Source: Peribacillus faecalis
GTDB lineage: Bacteria > Bacillota > Bacilli > Bacillales > DSM-1321
DNA length: 64,000 nucleotides
Reading direction: 5' to 3'
Assembly: GCF_014712675.1 (NCBI RefSeq)
Contig: NZ_JACXSI010000023.1
Location: forward strand, 124,001-188,000
Below, one piece after another: positions 19,026 through 28,024 of this stretch. Made by a program: the position numbers and the translations under genes. The notes beneath the pieces were generated by a model. It worked only from the letters and a program-made list of their open reading frames with translations, was not told where the DNA came from and made no database searches. Numbering within the stretch: the stretch's first letter is position 1; every line of letters starts with the position of its first letter.

Positions 19026-19106
19026 TAAAAAAGGCAGCGCCACCCTATTTAGGGGGCTGACTGCCTTATTTTGATATAAGTTGTAAAATTTACTCCACTT
19101 GTGTAC
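19026..19106 (-). repeat. rlmCD 3'-end remnant R1 (candidate att site)
   Basis: On the minus strand it reads T-Q-V-E-stop-I-L-Q-L-I-S-K-stop in the frame of the rlmCD C-terminus (real gene: [12 protein letters not shown]), followed by a terminator hairpin (19031-19067) of the rlmCD type, with GGCAG/CTGCC outer stem. The most degenerate copy and the left edge of the accessory region. The remaining 18883-19025 shows nothing else. Confidence 0.65.
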
Positions 19107-19130
19107 CTAGACTAATATTTGGACAAATGT

Positions 19131-19985
19131 TTACATACCCATTATTGCGCCATTAGGCTTTGGTAATTCGTGTTCTATTATCTGGTTCATTTTACAAAAA
19201 TGTTCAAAAAATTGTTGTGCCAGCTCTCGTTCATCTGGGTCACTTTTCAACGATACTATATCAAGCAAAATTTGAGCCATCCATGTGTTATCAAAATAGC
19301 GGTATTTACCTGTATTCCACGCTACTTTTTCAGGAGATTTTACATTCACATAATATTCCCAGAAAAGCAACTGATCGGATTCTTGTTCTGTAAGTTGGAG
19401 TTTGTATTTTGAATGGGCAGGAATATACCCATCTTCACAAAGCTTACCAACAAAATCTTTATCCACCATATAGACACCTAAGATACGTCTGTCTTTTTCA
19501 GACATGTTGGAATCTCTTGCTGTTAACAGGACCGCACTATTTTGGTGCAAACGGATCGGCTTGTTCGGCTTCCCCTTGTTATTACCACTTTTTATTACGC
19601 CTGAAAATACCTTCCACTCTGACAAAGAACTATTCTGTTCTTCTTTGTCACACCAAAAAACCATTTGCGATTCAGGGTGAAGTTTATGATGTCTCATAAG
19701 TTTTTCGTGTTCTATGCGAAGTTCCTGTTTTTTTCGTTGTAGTTTCTTTTCCTCTTCCTTTTTCCACTCTTCTTCTTTTCGCTCTTTTTCCTTTTTTTGT
19801 ATAATCTCTTCGAGTGACTTAGCATCACTTTCATCATGTAGATTTAAGTGCTTTTCAAATACATCAGGGAAAACAAACATTTTATTTTCCGATGCGAAAT
19901 GTATCTCAATACTACAATCATTTTGTTTAACTATACTACCCGTGCCAAAACGCTTGTGTGTAACTTTCTTATTGATTAGATTCAT
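19131..19985 (-). CDS. Conserved hypothetical protein with N-terminal Tudor-like domain and coiled coil
   Basis: 284 residues. Residues 1-45 (NKKVTHKRFGTGSIVKQ...) resemble the small SH3/Tudor-like barrel at the end of PcrA/UvrD helicases and of several Firmicute proteins. About 58-95 is a charged Lys/Glu coiled coil. The C-terminal part has ARDSNMSEKDRRILGVYMVD and an FWEYYVN stretch; I do not recognise an enzymatic motif. It lies alone between rlmCD remnants R1 and R2, about 25 bp beyond R1, which suggests it is the cargo of one integrated segment. Nucleic-acid or protein binding is a guess from the N-terminal fold. Confidence 0.6.
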   Translation of the reverse strand: MNLINKKVTHKRFGTGSIVKQNDCSIEIHFASENKMFVFPDVFEKHLNLHDESDAKSLEEIIQKKEKERKEEEWKKEEEKKLQRKKQELRIEHEKLMRHHKLHPESQMVFWCDKEEQNSSLSEWKVFSGVIKSGNNKGKPNKPIRLHQNSAVLLTARDSNMSEKDRRILGVYMVDKDFVGKLCEDGYIPAHSKYKLQLTEQESDQLLFWEYYVNVKSPEKVAWNTGKYRYFDNTWMAQILLDIVSLKSDPDERELAQQFFEHFCKMNQIIEHELPKPNGAIMGM

Positions 19986-20355
19986 TATTCAAATCCTCCT
20001 CGTATAATAAAAACTCGGTTACTAATAAATAGGATACTGATAATTTTATTCAACTAACTTATTTTAAAGCTCACACAATTGTTTGAATTTTCCACTTCGG
20101 TTTAAAGGATATAAAAAAACGCATCCAAATTCTATCTTCAAAAAGTGCCAGCGGAATTTGAAAAACGATTATAAAACAACTGTATAACCATCATAACATT
20201 TTTTTAACAAATTCACAAATTTATTATTGACAAAATATTTTTACAGGAGGTAAAATAAAAGGTTATTTTCTACAAAACGTTAAACCAACAATGAAATAAA
20301 AGCCTCCCAAAAGACGTAAAAATTTTTAGGTCTACTTGAACAATGCCAAAAACTC

Positions 20356-20462
20356 AAATAAGGCCGCGCCCCCTATAGAGGGCTTACTGCCTTATTTTAA
20401 TACATTTTCCACGTGTGTGGACTGTATGTGGCAACACATGGGGTGCTGGTGGGTTTAATAAT
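20356..20462 (-). repeat. rlmCD 3'-end remnant R2 (candidate att site)
   Basis: Minus strand reads I-Q-S-T-H-V-E-N-V-L-K-stop, an rlmCD-like tail with four residues deleted, then a rlmCD-type terminator (GGCAG...CTGCC replaced by GGCCG-type variant). The distal half (to GGGTTTAATAATAA) is shared with R5. The rest of 19986-20595 is AT-rich; I see no gene in it. Confidence 0.65.
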
Positions 20463-20595
20463 AAGGCTCGAATCTTTCTAAGTCGAGTCTATTTTATTTT
20501 CTACTTCAATCAAGTACTGAAAATATACTTTGTCATGATCTTCTTTCAAAATTCTATAACCATCGGCGACTAATCCATCGATAAACTAGGATTTT

Positions 20596-21177
20596 TTAGT
20601 ATCCCACTATCTTATAAGCTGCCTTTTTGTATTTATTATTTCCTACAACAAACTTCTTATCTGTAATAGTTTTTGCAAGCTCAACAGATGTAATGAATTC
20701 CTTTGTCACATTGACAAGGTATTGCTTATTATTGTTTACAACCAAATAATATGCTGAGTTGTCTGCCGCATAATCTGCCATCTGAAATATCCCAGGTTGA
20801 AACAAAAAATCCAGAATGTTCTGTGTTTTACTTAAATTCTTTGATCTGATTAGTGGATAAATATCAGTAGCATTAGGATATTTATCCAGCACAACAGCAT
20901 CCTCTTTTGATCTGCATTTTCCGATTACTTCAAAATCGTCTAATACAATTTGTTCCTTAATTTCGGAAAAATCAATTGTACTCTCATCATTCAAAAGATA
21001 ATCGATGCTCTTATTTAAGAGCAGTGCCATCGACTTAAGATTTTCAATATCCGGCATACCCTTATTATTTTCCCATTTTGCCACTGCCGATCTGGATACG
21101 CTCATCTTTTCTGCCAACTGTTCCTGTGATAATCCTGCTTCTTTTCTCGCTTCTTTTAACTTGTCTCCAAATGTCAT
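20596..21177 (-). CDS. XRE-family transcriptional regulator
   Basis: 193 residues. N-terminal helix-turn-helix (GDKLKEARKEAGLSQEQLAE, SVSRSAVAKWENNKGMPDIE) followed by an uncharacterised C-terminal domain of about 120 residues with NNNKQYLVNVTKEFI and KKFVVGNNKYKKAAYKIVGY. A near-perfect AAGGAGGT lies 7 bases before the ATG at 21177, so the longer reading is rejected. It is the only gene between remnants R2 and R3. The C-terminal half resembles nothing I can name; the partner gene it might control is not obvious. Confidence 0.75.
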   Translation of the reverse strand: MTFGDKLKEARKEAGLSQEQLAEKMSVSRSAVAKWENNKGMPDIENLKSMALLLNKSIDYLLNDESTIDFSEIKEQIVLDDFEVIGKCRSKEDAVVLDKYPNATDIYPLIRSKNLSKTQNILDFLFQPGIFQMADYAADNSAYYLVVNNNKQYLVNVTKEFITSVELAKTITDKKFVVGNNKYKKAAYKIVGY

Positions 21178-21574
21178 CTTCGTGACCTCCTTACGTATGA
21201 TGGATGAGTTCATGCTACATCCTTTAATGCAAAAAGCACAAGAAACGTTCTGTAACAACAATGTTACGCTCCGTAACAATAGCTTATTTACTGAATTTCC
21301 AGTAACTCATTCCATTAAAGAAACTGCATTTTTACGACTTCCTTTTACTCTTTAAAATATCAGATAGCACATACTATTATTTCTTATAAATTATCAACAA
21401 TCTATGATAATAGTAAATCATGATTGGTAACAGTACTACTACATCTTCACAACGTATTGCAACACGAAACGTATAAAAGCAAAGTTAAAAGGCATGAGCC
21501 CGATACAATATCGAACTCATGCCCTAACCGCTGCCTAATGAATTAACCTTGTCTAACTTTTAGGGGTCACTTCA

Positions 21575-21668
21575 AGAGGGCTGACTGCCTTATTTCAATA
21601 TAAGCTGAGCGACATTTTCCACGTGCGTGGACTGTATGTGGTAACACATAAAATGTTGGTGGGTTTAT
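21575..21668 (-). repeat. rlmCD 3'-end remnant R3 (candidate att site)
   Basis: Minus strand reads H-I-Q-S-T-H-V-E-N-V-A-Q-L-I-L-K-stop, then AATAAGGCAGTCAGCCCTCT as in the real rlmCD terminator; the distal arm of that hairpin has been replaced by unrelated sequence (TGTCTAACTTTTAGGGG region at 21550). The rest of 21280-21574 holds nothing recognisable. Confidence 0.75.
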
Positions 21669-21722
21669 CATCATTATACAAGACAATGCAACTACGCATT
21701 ACTAAAAAGATCGTTACTTTAA

Positions 21723-22286
21723 TTACTCCCCATAAATAATTTTCGCGATACCGTAATGACTGATATTTTCAATCAGATTTGCAATTTCAGAGGATGATTC
21801 CTTAAAATCATTCTGAATCCATTCATTTAGTATACCTATTGTCCCTGCAGAAATAAACGTGGACAAATACCCTACCTGTTCTTGGGGCACATTTTTTCCG
21901 TAACGATTCCATTTTTCTACACATTTCTGATGAGCAATATCCAAAACATCATTCAAAAAATCTTTCCCATTCTTCAAACTGAAGAGAATTCTACTCAGCT
22001 CCTTATTCCTCAAAATCACCTCGAGAATTTCACTCGTAAATCCAGAAATCGTATAGTCATCTTTAGAAAGAGAAATAGCTTCCTTCAGTTCGGAAACGTA
22101 CTGACTTTTTAACTTCTCCATTAAGTCATAAACATCATCATAGTATCGATAAAATGTAGCCCGGTTAATTTCACATTGTGAACATAGCTCCGTTACCGTA
22201 ATCTTATTGATCGGTTTTTGTTCAAGCAATTCAATAAATGTATCTTTTATTACTTTTTTAGTATACCTTATTCTGCGATCTTCCAT
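21723..22286 (-). CDS. TetR-family transcriptional regulator
   Basis: 187 residues. HTH of the TetR type: RRIRYTKKVIKDTFIELLEQ, then KITVTELCSQCEINRATFYR and YYDDVYDLMEKL. The C-terminal domain (SRILFSLKNGKDFLND, VGYLSTFISAGTIGILNEWI) is the TetR_C_8 type seen in DhaS-like regulators. ATG 22286 is favoured with GGAAG five bases upstream; another in-frame ATG is at 22298. It is divergent from the degV-like gene, 150 bp apart, and that gap contains direct repeats and a palindrome, so it probably controls both itself and degV. Confidence 0.85.
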   Translation of the reverse strand: MEDRRIRYTKKVIKDTFIELLEQKPINKITVTELCSQCEINRATFYRYYDDVYDLMEKLKSQYVSELKEAISLSKDDYTISGFTSEILEVILRNKELSRILFSLKNGKDFLNDVLDIAHQKCVEKWNRYGKNVPQEQVGYLSTFISAGTIGILNEWIQNDFKESSSEIANLIENISHYGIAKIIYGE

Positions 22287-22318
22287 TTTTACTTCCATTC
22301 CTAAACAGTTTGTTAAAT

Positions 22319-22422
22319 AGTGTTTAATAACTAACATTTTGTCGTTGATTGGTGATTGATGTGACAGTTGCATCATTATACAATGATAGCAACTTTTATA
22401 CAACACAGTGTTTAATAACTAA
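22319..22422. promoter_or_regulatory. Divergent TetR/DegV control region with repeated operator-like sites
   Basis: AGTGTTTAATAACTAA occurs twice exactly (22319-22334 and 22407-22422), one copy close to each gene start. Between them lies an imperfect palindrome at 22368-22392 (TTGC-ATCATT... AATGATA-GCAA). Candidate TetR operators. Confidence 0.5.
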
Positions 22423-22433
22423 TGGAGGATTTC

Positions 22434-23288
22434 ATGAAGAACATTTCAATTATTACAGATGGAAGTTGCGATATACCTGTTGAGGTAATTAAAAAATATA
22501 ATATTAAAATCATCCCTCTTCATTTTCAATTTGAGGATAATATAGAGTATGGTTCAGGACGCAAGATGGACAACGAGGAGTTTTATAGAAGATTAAAAGA
22601 TGGAGAGATTGCCAAGACTAGCGCTAGTTCTCCTTCATCCGCAATGGAATTACTAAAAAAAGAGCTAGAGCAAGGAAATGATGTCATTTGTATAGCTCTT
22701 TCTAGTTCATTGAGTTGTACCTTCAATAATATAAGAATGGCTAGCCTTGAATTACTAGACTTATATCCAAACTGCCGTATTACAGTGGTAGATTCCGGCA
22801 CCGCTTCTATGGCCATGGGAATGATGGTAATAAAAGCATGTATGTTGAGAGAAGAGAATTATTCCTACGACCAAATTATTGATCACCTAAATGAAAATAA
22901 GCATTCCTACCACGTTGAATTTTACGTGAATGACTTGCAACATTTAGCAAGAGGTGGCAGACTTACCCCTGCGATTGCAAAGATAGGAAGTTTCATAGGT
23001 ATTAAGCCCATTCTATCTGTCACAGAAGCTGGAACACTACAAGATGTATGCAAAGCTAGAAAAACATCTGGTGCTATCAAGAAAATAAAAGAAAGATTTT
23101 TAGCGTCCAAAGTCGAAAAAGAAATGGTCTGCATTTTACATTCCAATACTCTCGATAAAGCACTAATATTAAGTGAAGATCTACAATTGGAACAGTCTTT
23201 CTCACAAGTAATCATCGCAGACATTGGCCCAGCTATCGGCAGTCATACCGGTCCAGAATGCTTAGGACTAGCATATATAAAATTATAA
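22434..23288 (+). CDS. DegV-family fatty-acid-binding protein
   Basis: 284 residues, typical DegV length. Starts ISIITDGSCDIPVEVIKKY; has KTSASSPSSAMEL, SSSLSCTFNN, VVDSGTASM and the LARGGRLTPAIAKIGSFIGIKPIL core that forms the fatty-acid pocket. DegV/FakB proteins present fatty acids to FakA kinase for phosphorylation; no fakA is in the window. GGAGG lies directly before the ATG at 22434, and the ATG at 22422 overlaps it. Divergent from a TetR gene and flanked by remnants R3 and R4, so it is accessory rather than the core copy. Confidence 0.88.
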   Translation: MKNISIITDGSCDIPVEVIKKYNIKIIPLHFQFEDNIEYGSGRKMDNEEFYRRLKDGEIAKTSASSPSSAMELLKKELEQGNDVICIALSSSLSCTFNNIRMASLELLDLYPNCRITVVDSGTASMAMGMMVIKACMLREENYSYDQIIDHLNENKHSYHVEFYVNDLQHLARGGRLTPAIAKIGSFIGIKPILSVTEAGTLQDVCKARKTSGAIKKIKERFLASKVEKEMVCILHSNTLDKALILSEDLQLEQSFSQVIIADIGPAIGSHTGPECLGLAYIKL

Positions 23289-23568
23289 GGACGGACTAAT
23301 TCTCCGTCAGCGTCAGTTAAAATGATGTGACTATTCAAAATGAAACTAGTGTGGTCAATCATAGTGCCTTTTGCGATAATCATTGACATAATATGACCAA
23401 AGCTTAACCTTGTTGCGCCAGGTTGGATGACAGAGACTCTTATGTAACCACACTTAATTAGCCAATTGATTAAAATAAGAAATTAATATCATTACCACAA
23501 TAAGAGCTGAAAAGGAGTTACAACTTTATGTTGGAGCTCCTTTTTAATATCGAAATTGTTGAAGACAT

Positions 23569-23682
23569 AAAAAACGGCAGTGCCCCCGAGAGGGCTGACT
23601 GCCTTATTTCAATATAAGCTGAGCGACATTTTCTACATGTGTGGAGTGTATGTGGCAACACACGGGATGTTGGTGGGTTTAT
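23569..23682 (-). repeat. rlmCD 3'-end remnant R4 (candidate att site)
   Basis: Minus strand reads H-I-H-S-T-H-V-E-N-V-A-Q-L-I-L-K-stop, followed by a terminator hairpin almost base-for-base the same as that after the real rlmCD (GGCAGTGCCCCCGAGAGGG on the plus strand). Best-preserved remnant. The flanking 23289-23568 and 23690-23880 contain no gene I can support. Confidence 0.8.
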
Positions 23683-23880
23683 CAACCTCTTTAGCTATTT
23701 GGGTAAAAATTGTTGCTACTGTCAAAAATTTAAGTATTGAATCCAAGTTGGCTCTCAACGCTCCATAAATTTCGTTCAAAAAATCATTCCATAATTTGAA
23801 ACCTTGTTGAGCGTTTTTTTCCTGACCTTCTAACCTTCAACATCATCAAAGTCAGCAGATTCCCGAGACCAATCTTTTGC

Positions 23881-24102
23881 CTATACATCGTCAAGCTTTT
23901 GCTCCCATTCCTCTTTTTTCAAATTAGTTGTTTGGCTATTTGAAGAGTCTTCTGTCGTTTGTTTAGGCTCCTCTTTTAGAATCTCTTCATCTAATTTAGG
24001 GTACGTAACTAATGTAGTAGCGCCGTTGACATAGGTGGTCTTTTCTTTATTTTCAAATACATAATGTTTTACACCATCTACTGTATGTATATAGGTATTC
24101 AC
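23881..24102 (-). CDS. Small hypothetical protein or gene fragment
   Basis: 73 codons from a GTG without a clear ribosome site. It has YIHTVDGVKHYVFENKEKTTYVN followed by an acidic, Ser/Thr-rich tail (read in parts: KTTYVNGATTLVTYPKLDEE, then TTEDSSNSQTTN). It follows a broken lipoprotein gene by about 20 bp and may be part of its debris. No family recognised. Confidence 0.3.
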   Translation of the reverse strand: MNTYIHTVDGVKHYVFENKEKTTYVNGATTLVTYPKLDEEILKEEPKQTTEDSSNSQTTNLKKEEWEQKLDDV

Positions 24103-24121
24103 TATATGTATTTACAATAAT

Positions 24122-24714
24122 TTAGGCTTCTTCTTTGTTTAAATGGATGTCATCCGGAAAGTCCATAGTCCAATTGTTTAACTTCCAAATTCCATACTCA
24201 TACATAAATACCAGAATTACTAATGTATGTGTACCCAAGCCATCTTCCAATTCTAAAGTATCTACTTTCAATTCTTTACCATTTTGTTCAGCGAAAAGGC
24301 GGACGTCTGGTCGTATTTCAAAAGGGATACCGTACACATTAGTTTGGTCATAAAAATTTAAAAAGATTTTTCATTATCTTGGATCCTGTACAAAATGCCT
24401 CAATAGATTTTCGAATTACATCCATATCAGGTTCGTTGAAGCCAATAGTCCAATCATATTTTTCCATTGAGTCAAGTAAGGCCGCATATAACTCGTCTAT
24501 TGTTTCTTTTCCTAAAGCCTTTGCTTCCTCTTGAAAAAGGGTGGTTAGTCCTTTATTTTCTTCTTTGGCTGTAGTAGGAGTTTTTGGTTTGGTATTTACT
24601 TTTTCCTGAGCTTGAACTACTTCTGTGCTCTTAGTTTCGTAAACTTCTTCTCCTGAACATCCCGTAGTTCCTAAAAGTAGGGCACATAATCCTAATGCGT
24701 AAACATTCTTTCAC
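24122..24714 (-). pseudogene. Lipoprotein gene, broken by frameshifts
   Basis: From GTG 24714 (AGAGGAG five bases upstream) the first codons read out of frame; restoring two A's gives a signal peptide with lipobox, ALGLCALLLGTTGCSGEE. The body then reads TKPKTPTTAKEENKGL and DELYAALLDSMEKYDWTIGF to a stop at 24348. The next frame continues FYDQTNVYGIPFEIRPDVRL to NKEEA at 24122. At least two frameshifts separate the signal peptide, the middle and the C-terminal part. No family known to me. It lies between remnant R4 and the six-gene operon. The intervening 24721-25034 holds no visible gene. Confidence 0.6.
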
Positions 24715-25034
24715 TTCTACTCCTCTTACTAATGAGAGATAGTTCTAGCGCTTATCGATGACTTCGTTATGCTGTTACTTCATCCAGTTTTGCTAGGTAA
24801 TCACTCTTACCCGGTACCTTTGTTACGTTTGTTAGCGTAGACAGAATGCTCTAACAACCACTTTTATTTGTGTAATCCCAATTCTTTCGATAATTCTATT
24901 ATATCCGTGGACATTCGGTAATAAGACCACATCTAAAGGCCGAGTATTCATCATTATTGTCTTTACTATTCAAGTGTTTTTTAAATTTTAAGTACTATGT
25001 TTTCAGTAATAGCAATATCAAACATAAACAAACA

Positions 25035-25093
25035 GTAAAAGCAGACGGCCAATTAGAGGTGAGATATCCGTACTTCTAAACCGTCTACTTTTA
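25035..25093 (-). terminator. Terminator of the six-gene ATPase/acidic-protein operon
   Basis: On the minus strand AAAGTAGACGG pairs with CCGTCTGCTTT across a long loop, ending TTTTAC. About 50 bp past the last stop codon. Confidence 0.65.
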
Positions 25094-25143
25094 AAGATTT
25101 GTTTTAAAACTTAGCTAAGATTTCAGTTTACTCAGCTAGAAAA

Positions 25144-26544
25144 CTAGTTATTGGCGAGCTTAAGGCTTGTAATATAAAATACACCATCAATTATATCTAC
25201 ACCATAAATTGATTCTTGGATCATCTCTTCTGCACTTTTATTAGGTTTCTGAATGGTATAAGATTCACGTACCGAAACAGTATAACTTCCAGTCCTAATT
25301 TCTGTCATATTCAGAATTTCAAAATGATTGATTGCTAACTGAATATCTTTTTCGATTAGACCCTGTAAATACTTAGTTTGTTCTTTGAGAAATGGTGCAT
25401 CTTCTGAGATGACAGTACTTAGGTTTCCGATATCTCCTGACGTATAGATAGACAAATAACTATTGATTAGTGAATCTATATATTTATAAGCATTCTGTTT
25501 CGCTGACTCTGCTTGTATATTTTCATTATATTTTGGAAATTCAAACGTATAATAGCTACTGCCATCAATTAATAAAGTCTCAGATTCATATAATACACCA
25601 TCCTCTTCAAAGGATGCCGTTAACTCAAAATCCGCACCTTCTGGCACTAGTAGCATACCATCTTCTACATAGTTTGTAGTATCTTTTTTTTCACCGTTAA
25701 TATAGTAATCCAATTCTGGAAACTCGTCATTTTCCAGCGCTACTTTATAATAAGAAACTCTTCCATCTAGTTCATTTAACTCAGTTGGAGCTACATAGAC
25801 TTCCCTTTCCTCTTTAGTACTTCCAAGCAGATTTTCCCAGAAAAGAGTATACGGATATTTTCCTGGCAAATATTCACCTATAACTATTTCTGAATCGGTT
25901 GATAAAGAAATATCCTGTTCATCAAAGACTAACTCAATATCATCTTCATTTGCTACAGCGGTTACTTCATATTTAATTGGCTGGATCTCGTATGATTTAA
26001 ATATTCCCAATTTCTTCGTCATTGTCACTTTAAATTCGTCTGCATATGAATATTGGGATGAAGCATATACCAATGCTTGATCACTTTCATGTAAGTATTC
26101 TATTGCCTCAACAAGTGAATTTGCTGTTAGACCTACATCATTGTTCTCTAAATAATCTTTATATACTTGTTCTTCTAGCTCTGTCACCTCATCAATCGTG
26201 AAAATATCATATAAATTATCCACATCACCTGAAACAGTGACCCTCTCTAAAGTATCCAATATTTCGCTTTTATTGCTCGACGTCATCCCTAAAACTATGA
26301 CAGTAATCAAAACCAACGCTACTATTGCTCCTGTTAAGATTAATATTTTTCTATTTATAAAGGATGGGACCTTAATCTCTTTCACTAGCGCTTTGATACT
26401 ACTAATATTCTTTTGCAATAGCTCTTTTTGCGAGACATGCTGCGTAGATTGTGTGAATTTATGACCACATTTTAAGCAAAACTTACTATTTACACCATTT
26501 TCTTGTTGACAAGCTGGATTTTGACATAATTTTTTTTCAATCAT
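25144..26544 (-). CDS. TcaA-like zinc-ribbon membrane protein
   Basis: 466 residues. The N-terminus is a zinc ribbon (CQNPAC at about 8-13 and CLKCG at about 24-28), followed by a basic linker and one membrane segment (ILILTGAIVALVLITVIVLG, about 66-85). The remaining 380 residues are outside and acidic, with repeated TcaA-type immunoglobulin-like segments and a C-terminal NTF2-like part (ESAKQNAYKYIDSLINSYLS). TcaA/YvbJ proteins are envelope proteins linked to glycopeptide response. The start at 26544 has AAAGGAAG upstream. Last gene of the six-gene operon, 45 bp after the acidic protein, so it may anchor the complex to the envelope. Confidence 0.75.
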   Translation of the reverse strand: MIEKKLCQNPACQQENGVNSKFCLKCGHKFTQSTQHVSQKELLQKNISSIKALVKEIKVPSFINRKILILTGAIVALVLITVIVLGMTSSNKSEILDTLERVTVSGDVDNLYDIFTIDEVTELEEQVYKDYLENNDVGLTANSLVEAIEYLHESDQALVYASSQYSYADEFKVTMTKKLGIFKSYEIQPIKYEVTAVANEDDIELVFDEQDISLSTDSEIVIGEYLPGKYPYTLFWENLLGSTKEEREVYVAPTELNELDGRVSYYKVALENDEFPELDYYINGEKKDTTNYVEDGMLLVPEGADFELTASFEEDGVLYESETLLIDGSSYYTFEFPKYNENIQAESAKQNAYKYIDSLINSYLSIYTSGDIGNLSTVISEDAPFLKEQTKYLQGLIEKDIQLAINHFEILNMTEIRTGSYTVSVRESYTIQKPNKSAEEMIQESIYGVDIIDGVFYITSLKLANN

Positions 26545-26589
26545 AATATCTTCCTTTAATCTTATTTGGATATACAATACGGGTTTTTA

Positions 26590-28011
26590 TTAATAGCTTT
26601 CATCTTCTTGTTCTGTTTCTTTTTGTTCTTCGTCTTCTTCGTCTTCTTCGTCCTCTTCTTCTTCCTCTTCGTCTTCGTCGTCCTCTTCTTCTTCGTCGTC
26701 GTCCTCTTCGTCTTCTTCTTCGTCGTCCTCTTCGTCTTCTTCGTCGTCGGCCTCTTCGTCTTCTTCTTCGTCGTCCTCTTCGTCTTCTTCGTCGTCGGCC
26801 TCTTCGTCTTCTTCGTCGTCGGCCTCTTCGTCTTCTTCGTCGTCGGCCTCTTCGTCTTCGTTGTCTTCTTCGGCCTCTTCGTCTTCTTCCTCGTCGTCGT
26901 CCTCTTCGTCTTCTTCCTCGTCGTCGTCCTCTTCGTCTTCTTCCTCGTCGTCGTCCTCTTCGTCTTCTTCGTCGTCCTCTTCTTCGGCCTCTTCTTCGTC
27001 CTCGTCGTCTTCTTCGTCTTCGTTGTCTTCTTCCTCGTCGTCGTCCTCTTCGTCTTCTTCCTCGTCGTCCTCTTCGTCTTCTTCTTCGTCCTCTTCGTCT
27101 TCTTCGTCCTCGCCGTCCGGTTCTGACTCCTTCTCCTCTTCAGTTCTTTCTGAGATTACTTCTTCTTGTTCAAAATCATCCTGCTCATCAAATACTTCAG
27201 CTTCAGCCTCTTCGAGTGATTTATGCTCTTCTGATGTTTCATCCTCTAGCACTTCAGAGTCACTATCCTGTTCACTTTCTTCTTCACTAAGTGTACTTTG
27301 CTCCAAATCATCTCTTTGTTGATTATCTGAATCATCGTCATCATCGCTAGATTCACTGTTTTTATCGCCAGTTACCTGTTTTTGAAATTTTTCTTTTTTT
27401 ACATTAGCTACTTTTTCTCGATAGGCTTTTAATTTCTCGTATTTGACCTTTTCCTTATTGTATTTTTTTTGAAGATTTTGTCTCTTTTCTCGACGCTCTT
27501 CCTTAGTTAATTGGTCAAACTTTTTTTGAATTCTTTCTCTGCTTTTAGCTTCAAAATTTTCTTTATAAAAATTTTCTGTTTTGCTTCCTACATAAGTTGC
27601 AGCTTTGGCTTTCAAGCTGCCTAATCCACATTTATCTAACGCAGATCCTATTACAGCTTCTCCAACCGCCCCTACGCCTGGAATATTAATGGCCATAGAG
27701 GATGCCTTAGCTACTGCATGTATGGAAAAAGAGCCTACTCCTTTTGCAATTGCTCTTTCTAAATTAACGCTGGCATCTACCATATTTCGAGGATCATTTA
27801 TTTGCTCCAACTTACTCCGCAAACTTTTTTTGGTATTTAGACCAATTTTTTCTCCTGCGATACCTGAGAGAACTGAAATTGAATCTTTTAGGGGCATTTC
27901 CGAAAGTACTTGAGTTTGACTATAAAAATTCTGATACCCTTCTTTGATAGCCACATATTGTTTCTGAGTAAAATCCCCTATACCGGTAGCGATTTTTTTA
28001 ATTAAGCTCAT
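26590..28011 (-). CDS. Protein with basic/glycine-rich N-terminal half and a long Asp/Glu tract
   Basis: 473 residues. Residues 1-150 are ordered and glycine-rich (MSLIKKIATGIGDFTQKQY, INIPGVGAVGEAVIGSALDK), about 150-215 is a Lys/Arg/Glu coiled coil, about 215-305 is acidic Ser-rich, and about 305-462 is almost only Asp and Glu with a few Ala, built from units like EEDEEADD and EEDDDEEEDE. The start has a proper position 13 bp after the preceding gene. Long D/E tails are known in histone chaperones and DNA-mimic proteins, and are very rare at this length in bacteria. The neighbouring ATPase suggests a partner role, for example blocking or chaperoning a nucleic-acid or basic protein. No family recognised. 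Confidence 0.7.
   Translation of the reverse strand: MSLIKKIATGIGDFTQKQYVAIKEGYQNFYSQTQVLSEMPLKDSISVLSGIAGEKIGLNTKKSLRSKLEQINDPRNMVDASVNLERAIAKGVGSFSIHAVAKASSMAINIPGVGAVGEAVIGSALDKCGLGSLKAKAATYVGSKTENFYKENFEAKSRERIQKKFDQLTKEERREKRQNLQKKYNKEKVKYEKLKAYREKVANVKKEKFQKQVTGDKNSESSDDDDDSDNQQRDDLEQSTLSEEESEQDSDSEVLEDETSEEHKSLEEAEAEVFDEQDDFEQEEVISERTEEEKESEPDGEDEEDEEDEEEDEEDDEEEDEEDDDEEEDNEDEEDDEDEEEAEEEDDEEDEEDDDEEEDEEDDDEEEDEEDDDEEEDEEAEEDNEDEEADDEEDEEADDEEDEEADDEEDEEDDEEEDEEADDEEDEEDDEEEDEEDDDEEEEDDEDEEEEEEDEEDEEDEEQKETEQEDESY
26620..27120 (-). repeat. Low-complexity tandem repeat encoding the Asp/Glu tract
   Basis: About 500 bp of GAA/GAG/GAC/GAT codons arranged in imperfect units of 24-30 bp (EEDEEADD and EDDDEEEDE). 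All other frames are open and give spurious poly-Ser and Phe/Val reading frames. Likely to vary in length by slippage. Confidence 0.8.
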
Positions 28012-28024
28012 ACTGAATATCCCC

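Noticed and set aside
23580-23768. Short plus-strand ORF
   Set aside because: It lies over rlmCD remnant R4 and its terminator, on the opposite strand.
26566-27126. Plus-strand frame of Phe and Val repeats
   Set aside because: Another shadow of the same repeat.
26861-27322. Plus-strand open frame of almost only serine
   Set aside because: It is the opposite strand of the Asp/Glu tract; GAN codons read as serine on the other strand. It has no independent support.
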